Source: Roseivirga seohaensis (lineage in GTDB: Bacteria; Bacteroidota; Bacteroidia; Cytophagales; Cyclobacteriaceae). Taken from it: a stretch of 64,000 nt of DNA. How positions within the stretch are numbered: the stretch's first letter is position 1; every line of letters begins with the position of its first letter. The stretch lies in assembly GCF_001592945.1 (NCBI RefSeq), contig NZ_LRPB01000034.1, forward strand, positions 124,001-188,000. The letters are read 5' to 3'. Positions 44,580 through 52,571 of this stretch are shown in pieces. The position numbers and the translations under genes are program-made. The notes beneath the pieces were generated by a model, which was given only the letters and a program-made list of their open reading frames with translations, did no database searches and had not been told where the DNA came from.

Positions 44580-44626
44580 TGTTTGGTCGATTGGTCAATG
44601 GTTGATTAGTCATTGGTCATTGGGGG
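44580..44626 (+). repeat. Degenerate heptamer run next to promoter C
   Basis: Copies of (G)ATTGGTC/AATGGTT/ATTAGTC ending ATTGGGG, at a 7-8-bp period, directly upstream of the element. Confidence 0.6.
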
Positions 44627-44721
44627 ATTGTGAAACAGAAATCAGTTAAACAGTGATCGGTGGATCAGGGGAATAGAATAATGTTTTATTGCTAGACGGT
44701 TCAACTGACATAGCTCATTCG

Positions 44722-45306
44722 GAGCGTCACTGCGAGGCACAGATCATGCGGTAGCAATGGACTGTAACGAAGCAGTCTCTAACAAGCAGCTTAGGTAATT
44801 TAAAATTGAGATTGCTTCACGGGACAGAAGATTGCTTCGTCACAAACTTCCGCTATCGCGAAGCTTGTTTCTCGCAATGACGGTGAACGCAGATATGTGC
44901 GGTTAACAACAGTCTCAATCACACATTATTTTTAAATCAAAATCACCACAAACGCCCAATCAGAGCGTCACTGCGAGGCACAGACCATGCGATAGCAATG
45001 GACTGTAACGAAGCAGTCTCTAACAAGCAGATTATATAATTTGAAATTGAGATTGCTTCACGGGACAGAAGATTGCTTCGTCACAAACTTCCGCTATCGC
45101 GAAGCTTGTTTCTCGCAATTACGGGTAACGCAGGTATATTCGGTTAATAACAGTCTCATTCACACATTATTCCTGAATCAAAACCACCACAAACGCCCAA
45201 TCGGAGCGTCACTGCGAGGCACAGGCCATGCGGCAGCAATGGACTGTAACGAAGCAGTCTCTAGCAAGCAGATTATATAATTTGAAATTGAGATTGCTTC
45301 ACGTAA
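44722..45306 (+). repeat. Tandem array, 2.4 copies of a 241-bp unit
   Basis: Units begin GAGCGTCACTGCGAGG at 44722, 44963 and 45204 (exact 241-bp period); the third is cut at about 45300. Each unit starts with CGTCACTGCGAG and ends its first half with CTCGCAATGACG-type sequence, so a large stem-loop could form. Single diverged copies lie at 13612-13666 and near 49185. No genes. Confidence 0.88.
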
Positions 45307-45353
45307 ACACCATTACTCCGAAGAAGTACAGCAGGTTCGCGATGCCCCAAATC

Positions 45354-45381
45354 AAAAAAACCGTGAGCCATAAGCCCACGG
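45354..45381 (-). terminator. Rho-independent terminator of the CHAT gene
   Basis: Minus strand: 8-bp stem CCGTGGGC/GCTCACGG with a TTATG loop, followed by seven T. The core GTGGGCTTATGGCTCAC also occurs in the intron remnant at 23449-23465. Confidence 0.85.
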
Positions 45382-45411
45382 CAAAACATTGAATATTAAA
45401 CTTCTAAACAA

Positions 45412-48279
45412 TCAATACCCAGTATAGATAAATGGAGCCCAGAAGTATGGGTGGGTTTGATCTCCGTATTCACCTGTAATAAAATTGCGTTTTACTTCGG
45501 CCAAAGCGGCTGTAGTCGCCATTTTTTGATTGAACATTCTGCGGTAAAGCTCTACACTTAAATACATGGTTCCCGTGTCACTTACACTCCATAAAGAAGT
45601 AAGGCTGCTGTTGACGCCTGCATTGAAAAGGGCTTGGTTCAAGCCTTTAATGCCATCGCCTGGCGACTCTACTCCTAGCGCAGTTTGACAAGCACTAAGC
45701 ATTACAAAATCAACAGGCAAATTCAGTTTTTCTAGCTCTCCTACTACAAGCATTCCGTCTTCTCCGTTTACTGGCGTTGGCTTTACCGTCATGGCAATAG
45801 AGCTTAAATCAAAAACATAAGGATGTACGCTGGCGTGGCTCGACAAATGGACAGCCTTGAACTTGCCTAATTCATTCGCTTTGCTCATGCGCTTCAGCTC
45901 CTGCTCAGTCATCATATCGTCTAAGCGAGTTTCACTATTTGGAATAAGGTCGTTAATCACTACCACTTCCTTTCTTCCACCCTGCAAGTATGCCATAGGC
46001 TCTTCTCCTTGAAAAGTGGCAAAAGCATAGTCAAGCGGTTGGTTTTTTTGCAAATCTTCGCGCACACGGTATCGCAGTTTTTCTAAATCACCCAGTGAAT
46101 TCAACGGTGCCTTAGCAGCAGTGTAGTTAGCATAAGTTGCACCTCCAAAACCTAGTACGTTTTTCTCATAAGTCTTTTTCGGTTGACTTCTCAAAGTAGC
46201 AAGCAATGCGGCATTGGGGATGTAACCAACCTCAAAGCGTTCAGCCAAATAGCGTCCGTTAATATCAATTAGGGCATCAAAGGGAATAGTACTGATTAAG
46301 CCTTCTGGGCTGATGGTGAGCTTGGTAATGCCTTGCAGTTTTTCTTCCAAACCATCGATAAACGTGATGTGGAAGCGCTTTAACAGGTCAGGTACTTTCT
46401 CTTTCTGAAAGAAAACATATTGTCCATCCACTACTTTGGCTTCCATATGCTTGCGTAAATACTGGGTCATCAGTTTAAATTCGCCTGGAGCAAACATATT
46501 GAGTTTGCGGGTTTTCTCGCCTGTTAAATAATCTAGGTTCGGACTTCTAAACTCTTGTTTTGCCAGTTCCTTCTCTAAAACAACCAGTTCAGGATCGTTC
46601 TCTAATAAATCTACAAAAGCCCCAGCCGATCTGTTGTATCGGGTAAACACTTCATTTTTGGTAACCAAACACATTAAGTAGGTGCCTTCGTAGGTTGTAC
46701 CTTTAGAAACATCGATAAAAGAAAGGTAGGCTTCTTTTTCACCCAGAATAGCCTGAAGTTCCTTTAAGCTGAGTTGTTTCTTTCCACTCCTTTTGTCATT
46801 CAAAAGCGAATAAGATCGATTGGATTCAATCACATCATAAATTTTATCGAACTGCTTGGTTTCGTAATAAGTTGAAGCCAAAAAACCATTAATACGCTGA
46901 AATTTATCGAGGTAACCACGCTGCGCCAAAGGGTCTAACTTTTCTAAAGCAGATATTTCTTCTGCTCTGGCCTTTTCAAACTGCTCAACTGCTTCGGCAT
47001 ATTGTTTAGCGTCCATCAATCGAACACCATCATTGTAGGGATTGCCCGTGAGTTCCAATGCTCCTCCACCCCCAAGAATATTGGCCGTGGTAGAAATTCC
47101 GTTTTTCGCAAAGTTTACATAATCGTATTTTTCGACTCCCGGAATTTTAAGGAAGTTTTCGGCACGCTGAACTATGGCCTTACCCTTTTCCACTTCCTTA
47201 TTGAAAGCATAGGCCCTTAAGATTACATAATAAGCCTCGGCCAAATATTCTGGCGATTTTATCTTCGGTAAAATATTCACATAGGCATCGGCCATTCCCG
47301 AAGCGTCTGCAAGCTTTCGCTGCTCGGTAAGCGACATAGTAAGGTAGAAGTAAATTTTGGCCAATACAGCGTTTGAAGGAATGTTGCCTTTCAAGTCGGC
47401 CAACATTAGGTTGCTGGCAGACTCTACTTTATCCCAACGCTTTAACGATGCTTGAAGACTGGCTAACTTTACATATGCACGGTAGCGCGAAGCAATACTA
47501 TAGTTGGCCTGATCGAAAACGATCTTCTCTAAATGCGGCTCTAACTTTTGCCCGAAAGTAAAATTCACCTTTTCGGCCATACCTACAATACTCACAAAGG
47601 CATCTGCATATAATGACCTGGAAATCAAACCCTCTTTCACTGCAGCTTCAGCAGCTACCCAATCGACTAAAATCTTATCGGCAGTGGTGTTGTTTGCTAT
47701 ACCTTCATATGTTGCCCCAAGGCTAGATGCCAAATTTTCGAAAGTAGCTTTGGCCCTAGCTATACTTTCTTGGCTAAAGTTTGTCAGTGCAGCCCTGGTC
47801 CTTTGCACCGAATTGGCCAGTTGAGGATAATTTGAAAGGGAGTTTACATAAGCACTTAGATTTTCGTAATTCCTTTGCATTGTGGTAGCATCTGCCCCCA
47901 TGGTTTGCATATTTCTTAAAAACTGTTCTGCCTCTATTGGCTGATTTGCAAAAACAGCATAAATAAACCCATAATAGCTATTTGGAATATCGTAGCTGTT
48001 ATAGGCCACCGACCATTGGGCCAAATCGACCGCATTGGTGGGCTTACTATTATCGTAAAGCGCTGTAGAAGCCAAAATAAAGGCTTGAGAGTTTTCTGGA
48101 TAAACCTCTAACAGATTGATTGCAGCATTGAGTTTAGCGCTAATATTTTTTGATTGCTTGGCCTGTTGATAGGCTGCGTAACTAGGGTGAGCTTCTATTT
48201 GCGCTGGCGGAACACTTACTTGAGCTATAGCCAATTGGTAAAATAAAATAAGAGCGATGGATGTGAAATATCTTTTCAT
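45412..48279 (-). CDS. Exported TPR-CHAT domain protein (caspase-like peptidase fold)
   Basis: A 955-aa protein with a signal peptide (YFTSIALILFYQLAIA), a long array of helical (TPR-like) repeats (about residues 30-600), and a C-terminal CHAT domain. The catalytic dyad residues are His815 (LSSHAS) and Cys864 (LSACQTALG), as in active CHAT peptidases, and the fold ends with VELYRRMF. Being exported, it is not a cytoplasmic defence peptidase; it probably acts in the periplasm or on the surface. It starts 38 nt after the MORN gene 48318-49046 and is transcribed with it from promoter D. Confidence 0.9.
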   Translation of the reverse strand: MKRYFTSIALILFYQLAIAQVSVPPAQIEAHPSYAAYQQAKQSKNISAKLNAAINLLEVYPENSQAFILASTALYDNSKPTNAVDLAQWSVAYNSYDIPNSYYGFIYAVFANQPIEAEQFLRNMQTMGADATTMQRNYENLSAYVNSLSNYPQLANSVQRTRAALTNFSQESIARAKATFENLASSLGATYEGIANNTTADKILVDWVAAEAAVKEGLISRSLYADAFVSIVGMAEKVNFTFGQKLEPHLEKIVFDQANYSIASRYRAYVKLASLQASLKRWDKVESASNLMLADLKGNIPSNAVLAKIYFYLTMSLTEQRKLADASGMADAYVNILPKIKSPEYLAEAYYVILRAYAFNKEVEKGKAIVQRAENFLKIPGVEKYDYVNFAKNGISTTANILGGGGALELTGNPYNDGVRLMDAKQYAEAVEQFEKARAEEISALEKLDPLAQRGYLDKFQRINGFLASTYYETKQFDKIYDVIESNRSYSLLNDKRSGKKQLSLKELQAILGEKEAYLSFIDVSKGTTYEGTYLMCLVTKNEVFTRYNRSAGAFVDLLENDPELVVLEKELAKQEFRSPNLDYLTGEKTRKLNMFAPGEFKLMTQYLRKHMEAKVVDGQYVFFQKEKVPDLLKRFHITFIDGLEEKLQGITKLTISPEGLISTIPFDALIDINGRYLAERFEVGYIPNAALLATLRSQPKKTYEKNVLGFGGATYANYTAAKAPLNSLGDLEKLRYRVREDLQKNQPLDYAFATFQGEEPMAYLQGGRKEVVVINDLIPNSETRLDDMMTEQELKRMSKANELGKFKAVHLSSHASVHPYVFDLSSIAMTVKPTPVNGEDGMLVVGELEKLNLPVDFVMLSACQTALGVESPGDGIKGLNQALFNAGVNSSLTSLWSVSDTGTMYLSVELYRRMFNQKMATTAALAEVKRNFITGEYGDQTHPYFWAPFIYTGY

Positions 48280-48317
48280 AGTGAGTGAATTTTATGCTTT
48301 GTAAATGATGCGAGGTC

Positions 48318-49046
48318 TTAGAATGATTTTACCAATGTGCCGTCCGTATAGGTTGCCGCCTCGTGCTGGTTCTCTGTATTTCTTTTTAAGAAATTTCCGT
48401 GCTTCACACCGTTCTTCATCTGAGCTATTTCCGCGGTTTGGTCGAAATACCAAGTCATTTGAACTCCATTTGCAATTCCTTCAGTGTATTCCGCAAAAAT
48501 GATTTTACTTTCAGACACTAGAAATTGCATGGTCATTCCATCCATTTTTCCGTTTTTCCAAGTGCTATACACCGCGTCATTTCCGTTGATCGAAACTCCT
48601 TTTCCGTTGGCGCAATTCCCCATAACACAAGGTGCGGTGCCAGTTGTTGGCAAAGGGCTATTACTCACATGAACATCATTTTTATAGTCTTTAAACTCAT
48701 AACCCGCCTTAGTTCTGACCACGTGCAGCCCCTCCTTCTTCCCTTCTATATATTGACCAAAGGCATACAGGTTTCCATCACTTTCATAACTGAAGAAACC
48801 GTGCTTTTTCCCATTTTTAAAAGTGCCCCAAAACTTACCAAAATCGCCTGTTTGGTTGGCGATGCCATTGAGCTGACCGTTTTCGTAAAACCCTACCTGA
48901 TAGCCATAATCTTTGCCATCGGCCCCAAGTAGTTTGGCAAATGAATAACCATTCTGGCAGTCGCCTTTTACACACTCAGTACAGTTTTGAGCGAAAAGGT
49001 TAAAATGAATGAAAGCAATAATAATTGTGAGCTGTATTCTTTTCAT
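48318..49046 (-). CDS. Exported MORN-repeat protein, first gene of unit D
   Basis: A 242-aa protein with a signal peptide (LTIIIAFIHFNLFAQ). The ATG at 49046 (MKRIQL) is the real start: the in-frame ATG at 49079 sits inside the -7 box (49077-49084) and cannot be translated. MORN-type strands are visible (ENGQLNGIANQTG, FKNGKKHGFFSYES, IEGKKEGLHVV, WKNGKMDGMTMQF, MKNGVKHGNFLKRN). Cys pairs near the start (NCTECVKGDC) and in CVMGNCANGKG could bind metal or form disulfides. It is co-transcribed with the CHAT peptidase, so the two products probably interact or share a process. Confidence 0.85.
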   Translation of the reverse strand: MKRIQLTIIIAFIHFNLFAQNCTECVKGDCQNGYSFAKLLGADGKDYGYQVGFYENGQLNGIANQTGDFGKFWGTFKNGKKHGFFSYESDGNLYAFGQYIEGKKEGLHVVRTKAGYEFKDYKNDVHVSNSPLPTTGTAPCVMGNCANGKGVSINGNDAVYSTWKNGKMDGMTMQFLVSESKIIFAEYTEGIANGVQMTWYFDQTAEIAQMKNGVKHGNFLKRNTENQHEAATYTDGTLVKSF

Positions 49047-49076
49047 GGTGAGCCTTACGTTGTTTGTTGGATTCAA

Positions 49077-49124
49077 CAAAGCTATTCAGCTACAAAGGCG
49101 AGTTCAATAGGGCAATTGACGTAA
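49077..49124 (-). promoter_or_regulatory. Regulon promoter D
   Basis: Minus strand: element TTACGTCAATTGCCCTATTG (49103-49124, identical to copy A over 22 bp), 18 nt, TAGCTTTG (49077-49084). Confidence 0.8.
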
Positions 49125-49413
49125 AGTTAGAGCTCAGTTGATCGGAAATCAGTATATCAGGAAACAGGAGGAGCCTATTCTTGCCGTCATTGCGAGGAAC
49201 AAAGATTTTATCACAATTCATTGGGGTAAAAGGTGTGACCCGGCAATCTCCATGGCTCTGGCATTCCTTTCCCCACTGACAGATTCCTTCGCCATAAAAC
49301 CTTACTAATTCTCTTAAAATAAACCTTTTCTAAGGTTTCATTTCCTACCTAGCGGCAGGCAGGCTCACAATGACTATGACCAACAAGACGCAGTGCTGAG
49401 CATTTCATATTTG
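49125..49413. other. Intergenic stretch with dispersed repeat fragments, no gene
   Basis: Around 49183 lies CCGTCATTGCGAGGAAC, a single relic of the 241-bp repeat family, and near 49350 a CCTACCTAGCGGCAGGCAGG phrase of a type common in this phylum. No coding region. Confidence 0.45.
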
Positions 49414-51348
49414 CTACTGCTTAAAATCCACCAACCTATATTGATCGGTAGTATAGCCTACATTATAGGATCCCTCACCATTGCACTTGGGGCAAGCGAC
49501 CTGCTCATAACTATCTACCACCGTCTTTTTGGTAGAATACCTGATGGGGTCATAGACAGTGGTAGTATAATAAGTGGTCATGTACACCCCTTTCACTTGT
49601 CGATAAGAAGCGGTATAGCGCGGAATTTCATGATTGACATTTACCTCTTTGTAATTTGCCCGTTCCACAGTAGTTGGACATTTGTATGTGATGGTCTGAC
49701 TGCTTTTGTATCTCTGGAATACCCTGCCTGATTGCTCATTGATATATGTTTTCTGATCATCATCATTCATAACCACTAAAGCTTTTAAATCGGCATCGAA
49801 GTCTATAACCCTGAGATGTCTGTTCAATGCTTCTACATAAACCTCTGTATTACGAATGAGTGGGTAGGAAAAAGGAATAGTTTCATATTCGGTGAGCGTA
49901 TCTATCGGCACTTCTCCCCTGCCAATCCAATGAAAACCTTCAATGCCCGGCTCAGACCATTGGTTATAGAATTTATACATTATATCATTCGGAATGTCGA
50001 TCACTCTTCCTTCCTTCATATTTCCGTTTTCAAATATTCCTGCTTCTGCATACACCTTTTTGGCATAAGCTTTATACTCATAATCAATTGAAGCGTGCGG
50101 AAACTCAGGATTATAAGTGTGCACCATTTTCACCCTATATCCCAATCCATCGAGCTTTCCATTTTTGAAAAAACCCACTTCCAGAAAACCATGATCGCCC
50201 TTAAACAGAGAATCTGTAGTGTGATACTTTACGCCATATCCGGAATGACTTTCAAATTCTCTCGTCTGAAATTCACCGAAAATTATTGGATAGGTTAAAC
50301 CAATCTGCTTTTTGGCTGGCGCATCCATGGGGTAATTGGGGGTTACCACAGAAACCCGGCTGTCCAGGTTGCTCATCAATTCATTCAGCTGCGGCTTATC
50401 TGCCTCAGTAGCAGGGAGAGTCATTTCAACGGCACCGTCTACCACGAGCGCCCACTCATATTGGCCATTGAATTCCCTGAAAAGCACCGAGCCGTTGCCT
50501 ATTTCCTTCAGCAATGGCAACATATAGCCAGTGAATGTTCCATAAACTTTTGAATGGTAGATGCCCGTTGTTGAGTAACCTACATATTTGTCTTCATTCC
50601 TTAGCGTAATCACAGCCGTCTCATAAGCATCTGGCGCAATGACTCGATCACTGGATAAAGAGGAGTTTGGATAAAAAAAGCCAGGTTTATAATAGCCAAT
50701 TTGGGGGTCGGTAATACCCGGCCTTGATGAACCAATGGTCTGCATTTTAAACAGGTATTCACCGGAGCGGGTCACCGCCTGTTTGTTCGCAAACCGCCCT
50801 GTAGAGTCTAATTGACTGGAATAAATATAAGGCGGCACATTTTCTCTGAAATACTCTACCGAGCCATCTTCAAAGGGCAAGCCACCCTCATAAGTCACCA
50901 CTTCATTGGTGATATTTTCTTTTTCGGCAAACACCTTTCCGCTTTCCAAAAAGCGAATATCTTTCTCAGGCCAGATATTGAAATAGTCCATCACATACTC
51001 ATGAGCCTTCATTTCTTGATTATATACTTGAGTCCTGGATATAATAATCTTGCCAGAAGTAATCAACTTTCTTCCCCCGATTTCAAAGACTATTTTCTTA
51101 TACTTTTTCCTGTTTTCGATATTAGATTCCAGGGTCAACTTCATTCCATCGACCTCAATTTTATCCAGTTCCAGCATGCCTCCATCCTCAATTAATTCGA
51201 GGGTGAATTTCTTCTTCATCTTATCCATCAGCAGCGGACTCATTTCATAATAGGTCTCGAAAATTTCGACATCGGCTGTCTGCTGTTGCCCGAAGGAAGA
51301 TGAATAAACGACTGAAATAAGAAGTGCTACAATTGAGAATTTACGCAT
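49414..51348 (-). CDS. Exported MORN-like protein with a C-terminal CxxCxGxG motif (paralogue 2), unit E
   Basis: A 644-aa paralogue of the 39544-41466 protein. I start it at ATG 51348 (MRKFSIVALLISVVYSS, a signal peptide); the TTG at 51354 is an artefact. MORN-like strands in the middle (VGFFKNGKLDGLGYRV, GIFENGNMKEGRVIDI), the Tyr-rich region near the end (YRQVKGVYMTTYYTT) and the final ACPKCNGEG motif all align with the paralogue. There is one zinc-type CxxCxGxG instead of the four in DnaJ, so a full DnaJ zinc domain is absent. Exported; probably a structural or binding protein. Confidence 0.82.
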   Translation of the reverse strand: MRKFSIVALLISVVYSSSFGQQQTADVEIFETYYEMSPLLMDKMKKKFTLELIEDGGMLELDKIEVDGMKLTLESNIENRKKYKKIVFEIGGRKLITSGKIIISRTQVYNQEMKAHEYVMDYFNIWPEKDIRFLESGKVFAEKENITNEVVTYEGGLPFEDGSVEYFRENVPPYIYSSQLDSTGRFANKQAVTRSGEYLFKMQTIGSSRPGITDPQIGYYKPGFFYPNSSLSSDRVIAPDAYETAVITLRNEDKYVGYSTTGIYHSKVYGTFTGYMLPLLKEIGNGSVLFREFNGQYEWALVVDGAVEMTLPATEADKPQLNELMSNLDSRVSVVTPNYPMDAPAKKQIGLTYPIIFGEFQTREFESHSGYGVKYHTTDSLFKGDHGFLEVGFFKNGKLDGLGYRVKMVHTYNPEFPHASIDYEYKAYAKKVYAEAGIFENGNMKEGRVIDIPNDIMYKFYNQWSEPGIEGFHWIGRGEVPIDTLTEYETIPFSYPLIRNTEVYVEALNRHLRVIDFDADLKALVVMNDDDQKTYINEQSGRVFQRYKSSQTITYKCPTTVERANYKEVNVNHEIPRYTASYRQVKGVYMTTYYTTTVYDPIRYSTKKTVVDSYEQVACPKCNGEGSYNVGYTTDQYRLVDFKQ

Positions 51349-51372
51349 GGCCAAAACGGTTTAATTCTACTA

Positions 51373-51420
51373 CAAACTTAGCTTATGTCATGGCAAAACT
51401 CAATACGGCAATTGACGTAA
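51373..51420 (-). promoter_or_regulatory. Regulon promoter E
   Basis: Minus strand: TTACGTCAATTGCCGTATTG element (51399-51420), 18 nt, TAAGTTTG (51373-51380). Confidence 0.8.
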
Positions 51421-51526
51421 AATGTCGGAAGATTTAGGAAATCAATTAACGAGAAAACAGGATTGACTGTAATCGGTTAATCTCTAGAAAGTGATTAAAG
51501 GAATGCGTGTATTTGGTGGGTTCCAA

Positions 51527-51712
51527 TTAATAAGTCTGTAGTTCAGCAAAAAGCAGTTCAAGCTCCGACCTCGTTTTTTTGAGTTTCACCGAAAGTTTAT
51601 CCATCATACTTTCTTTTTGTCCCTCCTCAAACTCGAAGTCCGCATCATTAAGCACGGAAAACCTATTTTTTAGCATTACTCTTTGCTCTCTCCAACTTCT
51701 TGTTATCTGCAT
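51527..51712 (-). CDS. CsbD-like small stress protein
   Basis: A 61-aa protein starting at ATG 51712 (MQITRSWREQRVMLKNRFSVLNDADFEFEEGQKESMMDKL). The pattern is that of the shortened CsbD-like general-stress proteins of Bacteroidota. The frame is open upstream to 51766, but that extension lacks the family pattern. Function unknown; usually stress-induced. Confidence 0.75.
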   Translation of the reverse strand: MQITRSWREQRVMLKNRFSVLNDADFEFEEGQKESMMDKLSVKLKKTRSELELLFAELQTY

Positions 51713-51820
51713 ATAATAGGTTCTCTGTGAATATTTAAAGCTAACCACATTGTGGTTGTGGAACACTACCCATGTACTATTAGTTTAAAAGTTATTTTAA
51801 AAGGCTCTGAGTTATTTAAA

Positions 51821-51850
51821 GACCAGTCAGGTATAAAAACCTGACTGGTC
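51821..51850 (-). terminator. Terminator of the 51860 gene
   Basis: Perfect 12-bp stem GACCAGTCAGGT/ACCTGACTGGTC with a 6-nt loop. The tail on the minus strand is T-rich (TTTAAATAAC). Confidence 0.7.
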
Positions 51851-51859
51851 TAAAATTTA

Positions 51860-52132
51860 TTAAGCTTGCGGAGCTATCCAATGTAAAAAGTCTACAGTTT
51901 GACCTTCTCCACAGGCATATGCCACAGGCGTACCATCATTGAGTAATAGCGCACCAAAGTGCTTCCCAAATCCGGGACATGGATCACCGAAACTATTGTT
52001 ATTGATAGTCACTATCCCTCCTGATTCATCAATCAGTTGCTGTAACCGTTCCGTAACATCGGCTGTTTGATCTTGATTTTCATTGCCGTCCCTAAGGGCT
52101 CCATAAACTGCGAATTTTACTTGAATTGACAT
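51860..52132 (-). CDS. Small protein of unknown function (DUF3395-like pattern)
   Basis: A 90-aa cytoplasmic protein. The order KFAVYGALRDG ... DVTERLQQLIDESGGIVTINNNSFGDPCPGFGKHFGALLLNDG ... ACGEGQTVDFLHW recalls the DUF3395 type of small domain, but I can only suggest this. No signal peptide. Function unknown. Confidence 0.65.
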   Translation of the reverse strand: MSIQVKFAVYGALRDGNENQDQTADVTERLQQLIDESGGIVTINNNSFGDPCPGFGKHFGALLLNDGTPVAYACGEGQTVDFLHWIAPQA

Positions 52133-52571
52133 GGTATTAAAGTTTGAATTGATTCCTACTCTCTTTAAAACAGGCTTTTCGGATACCGCCTTATCTTATC
52201 ATAAATGCGCATTATTTAAGACATACCAAAGTTGAAGGAAACTGAAAGTAAATATGTAATAATAAAGAGGTGTTCTCCATTTTAACCTTAAAGAGGTATA
52301 TGCTTAGGTGATTGACTTAAGAGGATAGAACATATAGTTAAAGCTCACAGACATTCATACCAAAATATTCCAACCACACTGTTTAGCTTAATAGATATTA
52401 AATAGAATAGTATCCGTATTTCGCATTATCATGCTTCTATTAAGCGATAAATGTAAGTTAGGAAATCATATAAGGGGTTGGATTAAAAATAATATAACTA
52501 AAAACATATAACATTTTATTTTTTATACTAGTAAATTATTTATACATTTTCATAGAACCAATCAAAATGAC
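52133..52571. other. AT-rich intergenic region, no gene seen
   Basis: About 440 bp of AT-rich DNA. Near 52544-52551 TACATTTT may be a weak -7 box for the 52572 gene. I see no repeat or RNA gene. Confidence 0.35.

Noticed and set aside
45041..45280. Plus-strand reading frame inside the 241-bp array
   Set aside because: It is created by the repeat unit and has no homologous pattern or upstream signal.
36781..45411. CRISPR array suggested by the tandem repeats
   Set aside because: Units are 155-241 bp and contiguous, without short repeats and unique spacers; no cas genes.
45412..51354. CHAT-MORN cluster as a cytoplasmic antiphage or Craspase-like system
   Set aside because: All products have signal peptides or lipoboxes, and no Cas or nuclease gene is nearby.
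36814..51420. The 22-bp element as just another dispersed repeat
   Set aside because: The flanking 18-nt spacers and downstream sequences are unrelated, and the distance to TAnnTTTG is invariant; a copied repeat would carry its neighbours with it.
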